A DNA stretch of 64,000 bases. It comes from Myxococcus fulvus (GTDB lineage: Bacteria; Myxococcota; Myxococcia; Myxococcales; Myxococcaceae). Made by a program: the position numbers and the translations under genes. The notes below the pieces were generated by a model. The model ran no database searches. It worked only from the letters and a program-made list of their open reading frames with translations, and was not told the origin of the DNA. The stretch covers positions 310,001-374,000 of the forward strand of contig NZ_FOIB01000004.1 of NCBI RefSeq assembly GCF_900111765.1, read 5' to 3'. Below, one piece after another: positions 1-8,629 of this stretch. The first letter of the stretch is position 1. Every line of letters starts with the position of its first letter.

Positions 1-2768
1 CCGCCGTCCTTGCGCCCGCGCAGCCACTTCTCCAGCCCCACCGCCGGCAGCACCACCGCACCCACCAGCACGGACAGCCCGATGGCCTCCAGCGACAGGG
101 GCGCGGTGCCGAAGATGCGCCGCATGAAGGGCACGTACATGAAGGCGAGCTGCAGCAGCACGAGCGCGCCGATGCCCATGAACACCGTGGGGTTGCTGAA
201 CAGGCCCACCTTGCGCACCGAGCCGGTGAGCGTGCGGCACATCACCATGTAGAAAATCTGGAAGCTGATGACGGTGTTCACCGCCATCGTCTGCGCCTCG
301 GCCAGCGCCCGCGCGTGCCCCACCGCCGGCAGCTCGCGCGAGTACTCCCAGAGGAACAGGCCGATGGCTCCCGCCGCCATGAGCAGCGCGACCAGCCCCG
401 TGCGCATCACCACGAAGTGGCTGAGCACCGGCGCGTCCGGACGGCGCGGCCTCCTGCGCATCACGTCCGGCTCACGCGCCTCGAACGCCAGCGGCAGCGC
501 GAGCGACACCGTGGCCACCAGGTTGATCCACAACAACTGCGTCGGCAGCATCGCCATCAGCGGCACCGCCTTCCCGCCGATGTCCTGGATGGGGAAGAAC
601 GCCACGCCGCACAGCAGGATGAGCGCGAGCCCCAGGTTGGTGGGCAGCACGAAGGCGAGCGACTTGATGAGGTTGTCGTAGACGCGCCGCCCCTCCTCCA
701 CCGCCGCCGCGATGGAGGCGAAGTTGTCATCCGTGAGGACGATGTCCGCCGCCTCCTTGGACACCGCCGTGCCGGTGATTCCCATCGCCACGCCGATGTT
801 CGCCTGCTTGAGCGCGGGCGCGTCGTTCACCCCGTCGCCCGTCATCGCCACCACGTGCCCGCGGCCCTGGAGCGCGCGCACCAGGCGCAGCTTGTGCTCC
901 GGCGCCACGCGCGCGAAGACGTTCGTGCTCTCGGCCACGTGCGCCAGCTGCGTGTCGTCCAGCGCTCCCAGCTTCGCGCCCGCGACGCCCGGCATCCCCG
1001 GCTCTTGCAGGCCCAGCTTCGCGCCGATGGCCTCCGCCGTCGCCAGGTGGTCGCCCGTGATCATCTTCACGACGATGCCCGCCTCGTGACAGGCACGCAC
1101 CGCCTCGATGGCCTCCTCGCGCGGAGGGTCCATCATCCCCTGCAGGCCCAAGAGCTCCAGCCCGCCCCCCACGTCCTCCAGCGCGAGCTGGTCCTTCGCC
1201 TCGGGCACCTGCCGCGACGCCACCGCGAGCACCCGCATGCCCCGTCGCGCCAGCCGCTCCACCTCTTCCAGCACGTCTTCGCGTGACACGACGCCGTCCA
1301 GCTCGCAGCGAGCCAGGACCACCTCGGGCGCGCCCTTGAGGAGCAGCACGCGGCCCTCGCGGCCGTCGTCGTGCAGCGTGGCCATGAACTGGTTCTCCGA
1401 CTCGAATGGGATGGCGTCCACGCGGGTGAAGCGCGCGCGGGACTCCTCCACGCGCAGGCCCGCCTTCTCCGCCGCCACCACCAGCGCACCCTCCGTCGGG
1501 TCGCCCGTCATGCGCCAGTCGCCGTCTCCCCCTTCGAGCGCCGCGTCGTTGCACAGCGCTCCGGCGAGCAGCAGCTCCTTCGCGTCGTCGGGCAGGAGCG
1601 ACTCGCTGAGCGCCGGCCCGTCGCGGCGCAGCTCGCCCCGAGGCGCGTACCCCACGCCGGTGACGGTGTAGCGCCCCGTCGGCGTCCACAGGGCCTGCAC
1701 CGTCATCTCGTTGCGCGTGAGCGTGCCCGTCTTGTCCGAGCAGATGACGGTGGTGCTGCCCAGCGTCTCCACCGCGGGCAGCTTGCGGATGACCGCGCGC
1801 CGGGCCGCCATGCGCTGCACGCCGATGGCCAGCGCGATGGTGACGATGGCGGGCAGGCCCTCCGGAATCGCCGCCACCGCCAGGGTGATGGCCACCACCA
1901 CCGCCTCGCTCAGGTCGTAGCCGCGCCACAGCCCCACCCCGAGCAGCAGCACCGACACCACCAGGATGGCCACGGTGATGACCTTGGCGATGCTCGCGAG
2001 CGCCTTCGTCAGCGGCGTCTGCAAGTCGGTGGCCTCGCTCAACATCTCCGAGATGCGCCCCAGCTCCGTGGCGCCTCCCGTCGCGATGACCACCGCCTGC
2101 CCCACGCCCGACGTCACCAGCGTGCCGCCGAAGACGACGCTCGTCCTGTCCCCCAGCTCCGCGTCCTCCGCCACCACCGAGGGCTGCTTCGCCGCCGGCA
2201 CGGACTCGCCCGTGAGCGCGGCCTCCTCCACCTGGAGGTTCCTGGAGCCCACCAGCCGCATGTCCGCGGGCACCTTGTCCCCGGCGGCAATCTCCACCAC
2301 GTCCCCGGGCACCAGCTCCGCGGCGGGCACCGCGCGCTTGTGGCCCGCGCGCACCACCGTCGCGTTCTGCGGCACCATCCGGCTGAGCGCCTCGATGGCC
2401 TTGCCCGCGCGGAACTCCTGCACGAAGCCGATGAGCGTGTTGAGCACCACCACGGCGGCCACCACCAGGCCGTCCGTCACCTTCCCCATCACCACCGCCA
2501 ACACCGCCGACACGATGAGCACCCAGATGAACGGACTGTTCACCTGTCGCCACAACAGCTTCAGCGGCCCCTCGCCCTTCTGTCGCTCCAGGACGTTGGG
2601 CCCATGACGGGAGAGCCGCTCGCGCGCCTGCTCGTCCGCCAGTCCTGACGGTCCGCTCTCCAGTCGCTCGAAGGCCCGCTCGGTCGACAGGGCATGCCAG
2701 GGCACCGCTCCCGAAGCGGGCCCACTTGCATCCTCGACTCCGGATGCGGCGGGTGGCGGCTCGCGCAT
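1..2768 (-). CDS. Cation-translocating P-type ATPase, 3' end off the window
   Basis: ATP-driven inner-membrane cation pump, read from ATG at 2768 behind a GGGGGAG ribosome site; the last few codons lie beyond the left edge. In order: a cation-ATPase N-terminal domain, the actuator loop with LTGES, a membrane helix with PEGLP, the phosphorylation motif SDKTGTLT, a KGAPE nucleotide-domain motif, the hinge TGDGVND, and a C-terminal block of membrane helices. It resembles the Ca/Na/K-type (P2) group. The helix equivalent to M6 reads NLVATV where calcium pumps have NLVTDG, so the ion-binding Asp is replaced by Thr; calcium is therefore an unsafe assignment and the transported ion is unknown. Transcribed divergently from the HEAT-protein gene at 2953. 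Confidence 0.93.
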   Translation of the reverse strand, partial: MREPPPAASGVEDASGPASGAVPWHALSTERAFERLESGPSGLADEQARERLSRHGPNVLERQKGEGPLKLLWRQVNSPFIWVLIVSAVLAVVMGKVTDGLVVAAVVVLNTLIGFVQEFRAGKAIEALSRMVPQNATVVRAGHKRAVPAAELVPGDVVEIAAGDKVPADMRLVGSRNLQVEEAALTGESVPAAKQPSVVAEDAELGDRTSVVFGGTLVTSGVGQAVVIATGGATELGRISEMLSEATDLQTPLTKALASIAKVITVAILVVSVLLLGVGLWRGYDLSEAVVVAITLAVAAIPEGLPAIVTIALAIGVQRMAARRAVIRKLPAVETLGSTTVICSDKTGTLTRNEMTVQALWTPTGRYTVTGVGYAPRGELRRDGPALSESLLPDDAKELLLAGALCNDAALEGGDGDWRMTGDPTEGALVVAAEKAGLRVEESRARFTRVDAIPFESENQFMATLHDDGREGRVLLLKGAPEVVLARCELDGVVSREDVLEEVERLARRGMRVLAVASRQVPEAKDQLALEDVGGGLELLGLQGMMDPPREEAIEAVRACHEAGIVVKMITGDHLATAEAIGAKLGLQEPGMPGVAGAKLGALDDTQLAHVAESTNVFARVAPEHKLRLVRALQGRGHVVAMTGDGVNDAPALKQANIGVAMGITGTAVSKEAADIVLTDDNFASIAAAVEEGRRVYDNLIKSLAFVLPTNLGLALILLCGVAFFPIQDIGGKAVPLMAMLPTQLLWINLVATVSLALPLAFEAREPDVMRRRPRRPDAPVLSHFVVMRTGLVALLMAAGAIGLFLWEYSRELPAVGHARALAEAQTMAVNTVISFQIFYMVMCRTLTGSVRKVGLFSNPTVFMGIGALVLLQLAFMYVPFMRRIFGTAPLSLEAIGLSVLVGAVVLPAVGLEKWLRGRKDG

Positions 2769-2952
2769 TGAACTCCCCCAGTCAGCAACCAGCTCACTTC
2801 CCTCAAAGCTATGTCCGCCCCAGGCCCACGCCCCACGCCCGCCCTCGTAGGAGGCAGGCGACGCGTCGCGGCCGTGACAAAGCCGTTGCCTGGCTCGCGA
2901 TTTCCAAGTATTCAAGAATTAAAGGAATCACGAGCTTCTCGACTTCGTCCTG

Positions 2953-4116
2953 ATGACCTCCAAAAAGTCCGGTGTGGTCCTGTTGGGAGTGGTGCTGGTG
3001 GCCTCGGTCATCGCGCTGCTGACCCGAGGCCTGTCTCCCTCCTCGAATGAATCCGTCCCCGCCGCGAGCGCGGCGAGGCCGCCCACCTCCAGCGGCGTCA
3101 TGGTGGGCATGCCCTCGGGGGTGCCGCCATCCTCGGAGCCGACCCCCGCGGTGGAGCAGCTACCGATGCCCGGGTGCTGGGACGGCCTGAGGGAGCTGGA
3201 CAAGGCGACCACGCTGGACGCGCTCCGCGCGGCGCTGGGGGTGGCGGTAGGGCACCGCGACAACCTGCTGGCCACCTACCTCCAGGAGCGCCTGACGGAG
3301 CTGGTGGGGCAGGACGCGGGGCGCGCGCTGCAGGTCATCGAGTGGGCGAAGCAGGCCAGCCCTCCGGAGCTGGGGCTCTACCTGGAGGCCGTGAAGGCGG
3401 CGCCGGCCGTCCACGACGCGAAGGTGTCGGCGGCGCTCCTGGGGATGGGCGAGGACAAGAGCCTGCCGACGCAGAACCGCTCGGCGGCGCTGGACGCGCT
3501 GGAGACGCAGCGGCGGCTGTCGCCTGGAGATCTGGCGCGGCTCAAGGCGGTGGCCCTGGACGAGACGGCGGACTCCACCGCGTGGGTGGCCACGCGCACC
3601 CTGGGCCGGGTGATGAAGGAGGACTTCGAGCGCACGGGCACCCATGCCCCGTACTGGAAGGAGCTGCTCTCCATCGCCGGCACCTCGGATGACATGGCGG
3701 TGCGGCTGCTCGCGCTGGAGATGCCGTCGTACTCCGACCCGCTCATCGGCCCGGAGTCCTTCGACGAGCTGGAGCACATCCTCACCACGGACCGCGAGCG
3801 CGACGTGCGGGAGATGGCCGCCTTCCGGCTGGGCGTCACGCGAGCGCCCGAGCAGGCGCTGAAAATCTACGAGGCGGCCTTCGACAAGGAGCACGACGTC
3901 TGCGTGCGCTGGGCCATCTTCCGCTTCGCGGTGCGCGCCGCGGGGGAAGAGGCGCTGCCGATGCTGGCGAGGCTCGCCGCGAAGGACCCGCGCTTCCAGC
4001 GCGACTACACCGAGTTCCAGCAGCTGTACGCCTCCGGCACCGTGGACTTCGCCCGCATCTGGCTGGGCAAGGGCGAGCACCACGCGTGCCTGGTCGAGGA
4101 AGGAGCGCCGCACTGA
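2953..4116 (+). CDS. Membrane-anchored HEAT-repeat-like protein
   Basis: 387 residues. An uncleaved signal-anchor (about residues 7-24, GVVLLGVVLVASVIALL) is followed by a Ser/Pro-rich linker to about residue 70 and then a long all-helical region with alternating Ala/Leu-rich helices typical of HEAT or similar scaffold repeats. No catalytic motif is visible. The stop overlaps the start of the next gene (TGATG at 4114-4118), so the two are translationally coupled; the partner is also a HEAT-like protein. Probably a periplasmic protein-interaction scaffold; function not recognised. Confidence 0.85.
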   Translation: MTSKKSGVVLLGVVLVASVIALLTRGLSPSSNESVPAASAARPPTSSGVMVGMPSGVPPSSEPTPAVEQLPMPGCWDGLRELDKATTLDALRAALGVAVGHRDNLLATYLQERLTELVGQDAGRALQVIEWAKQASPPELGLYLEAVKAAPAVHDAKVSAALLGMGEDKSLPTQNRSAALDALETQRRLSPGDLARLKAVALDETADSTAWVATRTLGRVMKEDFERTGTHAPYWKELLSIAGTSDDMAVRLLALEMPSYSDPLIGPESFDELEHILTTDRERDVREMAAFRLGVTRAPEQALKIYEAAFDKEHDVCVRWAIFRFAVRAAGEEALPMLARLAAKDPRFQRDYTEFQQLYASGTVDFARIWLGKGEHHACLVEEGAPH

Positions 4117-5102
4117 TGCATGCCCTCATGAACAAGCGATGGGGGCGCGGGCTCCTGGTGTCGCTCCTCCTGGGCGGGGGGTGGCCGGCGAGCGCGGCCG
4201 CGCCGCTGCTGACGCCCGAGACGTGCTCGGTGGAGACGATGCTCCGCGACGTGCGCGCGGCGATGAAGGACGGCTCGCCCGCGCTGCGGCACTACGTGAA
4301 GGCGCGGCTGCGCGAGGCGGCGCTGGCCATGCCCGCCGCGGAGCTGCAGGCCGCGCTGGAGCGCGAGCACCAGCCGGAGGTGCTGGAGGCCCTGGGCGCG
4401 GCGCTGGCCACCAAGGCGAGCCACGCGGAGTCTCCCGGACTGGTGCAGCCGCTGCTCGCCCGGGCCGCGGGAGACGCGGACCCCGCGGCGCGCGCTGCGG
4501 CGGTGCGAGCCCTCAGGGCCACGCCCTCCGTGGAGTTCATGGCGAAGAACGGCGGCGTGGTGACGTACGAGCAGCTGGTGCGCGACAGCTCCCCGGAGGT
4601 GCGCCAGGCGGTGGCCGACAACCTGCTGGCGGAGAGCGCGCAGGTGTACTCGGGCCATGACCGCACGGTGTCGGAGACGACGGTGTCCGTGGCGTCCGCG
4701 GCCGAGGACCCCGCGGTGGCGGCGAGGCTGTTGGGTGAGGTGTCCATGGAGGCCGTGGGCCACGAGACGGTGGAGCGCGTCACGCGGCACCTGAAGGCCG
4801 AGTCCCCGGAGCTGCGCGCGGCGGCGGCGACGGCGCTGGGGGGCTCGCCAGGGGCGGAGGCGGCGGGGGCGCGGCGCGCGCTGGTGGAGGCCTTCCGCGG
4901 GGACTCGAATCCGGCGGTGCGCAAGGCGGCGCTCCAGGGCATCGCCCGGCTGGGTCAGGCCTCCGCGCGGCCCCTGCTGGAGTCGCTGCGCGGGGTGGAC
5001 GCGCGCATGGACCCGGAAATCGACGCGTGGCTGTCCGCGCTGAAGCTCAACCTCCAGGAGTGGCACCTGCTGCTGCGCGAGAAGCAGCGGCTGAGGAGGT
5101 GA
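4116..5102 (+). CDS. Secreted HEAT-repeat protein
   Basis: 328 residues from the ATG at 4116, which overlaps the upstream stop by one base and sits behind AGGAAGGAG; a second ATG at 4128 (MNKRWGRG) is also possible. The N-terminus has a signal peptide (LLVSLLLGGGWPASAAA). The rest is a run of Ala-rich paired helices with HEAT-type spacing such as DPAARAAAVRALRA and NPAVRKAALQGIARLG. It is the second of two coupled HEAT proteins, followed 52 nt later by a secreted M23 peptidase. Such repeats usually bind other proteins; the ligand is unknown. Confidence 0.85.
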   Translation: MHALMNKRWGRGLLVSLLLGGGWPASAAAPLLTPETCSVETMLRDVRAAMKDGSPALRHYVKARLREAALAMPAAELQAALEREHQPEVLEALGAALATKASHAESPGLVQPLLARAAGDADPAARAAAVRALRATPSVEFMAKNGGVVTYEQLVRDSSPEVRQAVADNLLAESAQVYSGHDRTVSETTVSVASAAEDPAVAARLLGEVSMEAVGHETVERVTRHLKAESPELRAAAATALGGSPGAEAAGARRALVEAFRGDSNPAVRKAALQGIARLGQASARPLLESLRGVDARMDPEIDAWLSALKLNLQEWHLLLREKQRLRR

Positions 5103-5154
5103 CCCCTGCATCACCGGGCAGTGCCGCAGCGAAACAACCAGAGGAGGCAGTTCC

Positions 5155-5703
5155 ATGAAGGCAATGAAGTGGATGTTGGCCACGGTGGCGTTGGCCGTGA
5201 CGGGGTGGTCCACGAGCGCGTCGTCGGCGACGGCCGTCGGTCCCATCTGTGACACGGCCGCGCGCGTGGGCTCCACGACGTACTACTCGTGCTCGGGCAG
5301 CAGCCACAACGCGCTCGACATGAGCAATGGCACGTGCAGCGTGTGGAACCACCGCGGGATGATCAACGTCAGCCGCTACTACGCCTACTACGGCGGCTGT
5401 GCGAACAACTGCAGCGGCGGCACGAGCTGCAACGGCGGCGCGGGCAACTACTACGTCGTCACCGGCGGCAGCGGCTGGGACTTCCGCCAGCTCCACCTGA
5501 ACTCCAACGTGTCCTCCGGCTCCAAGACGTGCGACCGCTGCGCGCTGGGCCTGGTGGGCTCCACGGGCAACTCCACCGGCGCGCACGTGCACGCGGACAA
5601 CCGCCAGTACGGCACCCGCAAGACGGCCTGGTACACCAGCGTCGGCACCACGTGCGGCTCCAGTGCGTATTGCAGCAATCGCGTGGGTACGCCCACGCTG
5701 TAG
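5155..5703 (+). CDS. Small secreted M23-family (LytM-like) metallopeptidase
   Basis: 182 residues with a Sec signal peptide ending near ASSATA, and an AGAGGAGG ribosome site upstream. The mature part keeps all M23 zinc and catalytic signatures: an HxxxD motif (HNALD), an RQLHLN element equivalent to the Y-x-H-L motif, and the HxH motif inside STGAHVHAD. M23 enzymes cut glycine-containing or peptidoglycan peptide bonds. Several Cys residues suggest disulfides, as in exported beta-lytic-type enzymes. No cell-wall-binding domain is present, so this is a minimal catalytic unit. It follows the two HEAT genes on the same strand and may be co-transcribed. Substrate (own wall or prey wall) is not determined. 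Confidence 0.82.
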   Translation: MKAMKWMLATVALAVTGWSTSASSATAVGPICDTAARVGSTTYYSCSGSSHNALDMSNGTCSVWNHRGMINVSRYYAYYGGCANNCSGGTSCNGGAGNYYVVTGGSGWDFRQLHLNSNVSSGSKTCDRCALGLVGSTGNSTGAHVHADNRQYGTRKTAWYTSVGTTCGSSAYCSNRVGTPTL

Positions 5704-5721
5704 TCGCAGTCCCCAAACCCG

Positions 5722-5758
5722 CGCCCCGCTCCGGTTACCCTATGGCCGAGGCGGGGCG
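5722..5758. terminator. Probable bidirectional terminator hairpin
   Basis: Perfect 8-bp stem CGCCCCGC (5722-5729) with GCGGGGCG (5751-5758), 21-nt loop, followed by a moderately T-rich run on the plus strand. It lies in the gap between two converging genes (M23 peptidase and XRE regulator). Confidence 0.5.
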
Positions 5759-5766
5759 TCCTTGTT

Positions 5767-6576
5767 TCACGCGTCGGAGCGCCGCGGGGCCTCGGCGGCC
5801 GCCCGGCGAAGCACTTCTCCCGTCGCCGCGTCCGCGGGGAAGAAGGACTCAATCGCCAGCTCCGCCAGGGTGATGTCCACCGGCGTGCCGAACACCGTCG
5901 TCGTGCCGATGAAGGACAGCACGCCCCGGGGCGTCATGATGCGAAGCGGCACCACCACGCCCGCGTAGTCCGGCTCGGCCGCGGGGCTCGGCACCGGCCC
6001 CATTCCCCGCAGCTCGTCGAGCAGCGCCGCCAGCGTCGCGTCCGCGGTGGTCGACACCTGCCGCTGCAGCCGCGCCAGCACGTGCGCGCGCCACTGCTCC
6101 AGGTTGAGGATGCGCCGGCCCAGGCCGTCCGGGTGCAGGCTCAGCCGCAGCACGTTGACGGGGGGCTGGAGCAATTCACCCGGGATGCCCTCCAGGAGCA
6201 CGCCCACCGCGCGGTTCGCGGTGACGAGGTGCCAGTGCCGGTCCACCGCGAGCGCCGGGTACGGCTCGTGTCCGGAGAGCACCAGCTCCACCGCCTCGCG
6301 CGCCGCCGTCATGCGCGGCCCGTCCAGCTCGTTCTCCGAATAGACGGGCGCGAAGCCCGCCGCCACGAGCAGCGTGTTGCGCTCGCGCAGCGGCACGTCC
6401 AGCTCCTCGGCCAGGTGCAGCAGCATGTCCCGGCTCGGCGTGGAGCGCCCCGTCTCCAGGAAGCTCACGTGACGGGCGGACACCTCCGCGCGGCACGCCA
6501 GGTCCAACTGACTCAGGCTGCGGCGCTGACGCCACTCGCGCAGCAACTCTCCCACCGGACGGCTCGGCATCATCAT
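5767..6576 (-). CDS. XRE-family regulator with MmyB-like ligand-binding domain
   Basis: 269 residues. An N-terminal helix-turn-helix (about residues 8-62, with LSQLDLACRAEVS and FLETGRSTPSRDML) is followed by an MmyB-type C-terminal domain (about 85-250) of the kind thought to bind small hydrophobic ligands. Three ATG codons follow each other (6576, 6573, 6570); AGGGG spacing favours the third. The gene faces away from the four-helix membrane protein at 6711, and a dyad lies between them, so that neighbour is the natural regulatory target (inference). Confidence 0.88.
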   Translation of the reverse strand: MMMPSRPVGELLREWRQRRSLSQLDLACRAEVSARHVSFLETGRSTPSRDMLLHLAEELDVPLRERNTLLVAAGFAPVYSENELDGPRMTAAREAVELVLSGHEPYPALAVDRHWHLVTANRAVGVLLEGIPGELLQPPVNVLRLSLHPDGLGRRILNLEQWRAHVLARLQRQVSTTADATLAALLDELRGMGPVPSPAAEPDYAGVVVPLRIMTPRGVLSFIGTTTVFGTPVDITLAELAIESFFPADAATGEVLRRAAAEAPRRSDA

Positions 6577-6611
6577 GCCCCTGACCCTAGGAACAACGGG
6601 GAAGCGTGCCC

Positions 6612-6639
6612 ATTACCTCCCGCGTAATCGACTCACGCG
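6612..6639. promoter_or_regulatory. Operator-like dyads in divergent promoter
   Basis: ATTAC-N7-GTAAT (6612-6628) overlaps CGCGT-N9-ACGCG (6621-6639) between the XRE regulator and the membrane protein gene. The position suits an autoregulatory XRE operator; no binding data are implied. Confidence 0.3.
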
Positions 6640-6710
6640 GGCCCGGCGCGCAATTTGTGTCCCCAGACGGCGGCCGGATTTCCCCGGCGCCGCATTCCAA
6701 GGACACAGCC

Positions 6711-7115
6711 ATGAGCGCCATTCCCGCGTCGCGTACCTTCCTGGGCCACATCCTCCTCGCCGACGGCCTCATCAGCGGCGCCACCGGGGCGCTGATGTTC
6801 TTCGCCGCCCAGCCCCTGAGCGAGCTCTTGGGCCTGCCCGTCACGCTCCTGCGCACGGCGGGCTTCAGCCTGCTGCCCTTCGCCGCGCTGCTGGTGTTCC
6901 TGGCCAACCGGCCCCTGGTCCCCCGGGGGCTCATCTGGGCCATCATCGGCGTCAACGTGCTGTGGACGGTGGACAGCCTGGCGCTGCTGGCCACGGGCTG
7001 GGTGCAGCCCACCGTCTGGGGCGTGGCCTTCACCGTGGTGCAGGCCGTGGCCGTGGCGGCCTTCAGCTGCCTGGAGCTGATGGCCCTCAAGCAGGCCCGC
7101 CTGGTGCCCGCCTGA
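6711..7115 (+). CDS. Small four-helix membrane protein
   Basis: 134 residues from ATG 6711 with AAGGA upstream. Four hydrophobic segments are visible (LADGLISGATGALMFFAA; a segment through LLPFAALLVFLA; LIWAIIGVNVLWTVDSLALLA; VAFTVVQAVAVAAFSCLEL). No charged catalytic motif. It lies divergent to an XRE/MmyB regulator, an arrangement seen for small exporters or membrane stress proteins under local control. Family not recognised with confidence. Confidence 0.75.
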   Translation: MSAIPASRTFLGHILLADGLISGATGALMFFAAQPLSELLGLPVTLLRTAGFSLLPFAALLVFLANRPLVPRGLIWAIIGVNVLWTVDSLALLATGWVQPTVWGVAFTVVQAVAVAAFSCLELMALKQARLVPA

Positions 7116-7145
7116 GCGTCCTTCGAGCGCGGCGCGAGGCGCGGC

Positions 7146-7664
7146 TCAGAGCGCCTTGCGCACCGCCTCCAGCGCGGCGTCGTAGTCCGGCTCGTGCATC
7201 ATCTCCGGGACCACCTCGCGGAACACCACCCGGCCCTCGCGGTCCACCACGAAGGTGCTGCGCGCCAACAGGCCCAGCTCCTTCATGTACAGGCCGTACT
7301 TCCGCGCGAACTCCCGGTCCTTGTAGTCCGACAGCACCGCGACGTTCTGGATGCCCTCGGCCGCGGTGAAGCGGTTGAGGGCGAAGGGCAAATCGAGGCT
7401 CAGGTACCAGACCTTCACGTCCGGCCCCAGCTTCGTCGCCTGCTGGTTGAACATGCGCAGCTGGATGGCGCAGACCTTGGTGTCCACGCTCGGCGCCACG
7501 CTCAGCACCACCACCTGCCCCTTGAGCTCCGACAGGCGGTGGGACTCGTAGAAGCCCTTGTACACGGTGAAGTCGGGCGCGAGGTCGCCCACCTGCACCT
7601 GCCCGTCGCCCTCCAGCGTCACCGGCTTGCCGCGGTAGGTGACCTGGTCCTTGAACTCGGCCAT
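7146..7664 (-). CDS. tpx: Thiol peroxidase (Tpx-like) lacking the resolving cysteine
   Basis: 172 residues from ATG 7664 (AGGAG 8 nt upstream; a GTG at 7667 is the alternative). Tpx reduces hydroperoxides with a peroxidatic Cys. The family motif is clear: APSVDTKVCAIQLRMFN, giving Cys65. The segment that carries the resolving Cys in E. coli Tpx (DLPFAQSRFCGAEG) reads DLPFALNRFTAAEG here, so the Cys is Thr100, and Cys65 is the only Cys in the protein. It must work as a one-Cys enzyme needing an external thiol. It is the last gene of the pgm-FMN reductase-glucokinase operon, 18 nt behind the glucokinase. Confidence 0.88.
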   Translation of the reverse strand: MAEFKDQVTYRGKPVTLEGDGQVQVGDLAPDFTVYKGFYESHRLSELKGQVVVLSVAPSVDTKVCAIQLRMFNQQATKLGPDVKVWYLSLDLPFALNRFTAAEGIQNVAVLSDYKDREFARKYGLYMKELGLLARSTFVVDREGRVVFREVVPEMMHEPDYDAALEAVRKAL

Positions 7665-7682
7665 CACTGCACTCCTCTCACG

Positions 7683-8615
7683 TCACGCGGCCAGCAGTGC
7701 CGCACCAATGAGGCCGCTGTCGTCGCCGAGCTCCGCGTCGGCGATGAGCAACCCCTCGCGGGACGTCTGGGACGCCCACGCCCTCACACCGTCCAACACC
7801 CGGCGCCGCATCCCAGGGCAGTGGTTCAACACCCCACCCCCGAGAATGAGCCTCGCCGGGTTCAACACCGTCACCTGGTTGGCCACCGCCAGCGCCAGGA
7901 ACCGCGCGGCCCGCTCATACACCTCCCGAGCGGCCTCGTCGCCTGCTTCCGCCGCCTCTTCCAGCGACACCGGCGTCAGCCGGGAGGCGTCGTTCTCCAC
8001 GAGCTTCGCCAGCACCGGAGAGGAGCCCGCGACGAGCAGCTCCTTCGACTGCGCGATGAGGTTGTGGCCGCCGGTGTACGCCTCCAGGCAGCCCAGCTCG
8101 CCGCAGCCGCAGCGCCGCCCGTCGGGGATGACCTTGATGTGGCCCAGCTCGGCCGCCACGCCGCCCGCGCCTTCCAACAGGCGCCCGCCGGCGATGATGG
8201 CGCTGCCCACGCCCGAGCCGACGAACACCACCAGCAAATCTTGCGCGCCACGGCCCGCGCCCGCGTGCAGCTCACCCCACGCGGCGGCGGACAAATCATT
8301 CACCACCTTCACCGGCTGCTTCAGCCGGTCCGTGAGCATCTTGCCCAGGGGCACGTTGCGCCAGCCCAGGTTGGGGGCCACCGACAGCACGCCGGAGTCC
8401 TTGTGGATCTGCGCGGCCGCGCCCACGCCGCAGCCGTCCACCGGCACGCCCGCGGACCTCACCGCCTCCGAGGCGGCCTGGGCGATGGTCTCCACCACCC
8501 CGGACGGGCTGCGCTCGGCGAGCGCCACCTTGGTCGACGCGAGCATCCTCCCCGCCTCGTCCACCACGGCGGCTCGAGCGAACGTCCCACCCAGGTCGAT
8601 TCCCAACGTCGGCAT
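7683..8615 (-). CDS. ROK-family glucokinase
   Basis: 310 residues from ATG 8615. ATP-dependent phosphorylation of glucose (or a related hexose) in the cytoplasm. Visible: N-terminal phosphate-binding loop GIDLGGTFARAAVVD, a VVNDLSAAAWGE segment with the catalytic Asp, and the ROK zinc/signature block CGCGELGCLEAYTGG. There is no helix-turn-helix, so it is an enzyme and not a repressor, unlike the ROK protein at 56483. It starts 14 nt after the FMN reductase and belongs to the same operon as the phosphohexomutase, which would use or make the same hexose phosphates. Confidence 0.9.
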   Translation of the reverse strand: MPTLGIDLGGTFARAAVVDEAGRMLASTKVALAERSPSGVVETIAQAASEAVRSAGVPVDGCGVGAAAQIHKDSGVLSVAPNLGWRNVPLGKMLTDRLKQPVKVVNDLSAAAWGELHAGAGRGAQDLLVVFVGSGVGSAIIAGGRLLEGAGGVAAELGHIKVIPDGRRCGCGELGCLEAYTGGHNLIAQSKELLVAGSSPVLAKLVENDASRLTPVSLEEAAEAGDEAAREVYERAARFLALAVANQVTVLNPARLILGGGVLNHCPGMRRRVLDGVRAWASQTSREGLLIADAELGDDSGLIGAALLAA

Positions 8616-8629
8616 GGCGGTGTTCCCCT

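Noticed and set aside
727..2553. 608-codon minus-strand open frame within the P-type ATPase
   Set aside because: The true frame is the ATPase, readable from 2768 with DKTGT, PEGLP and GDGVND; the 608-codon frame is out of phase.
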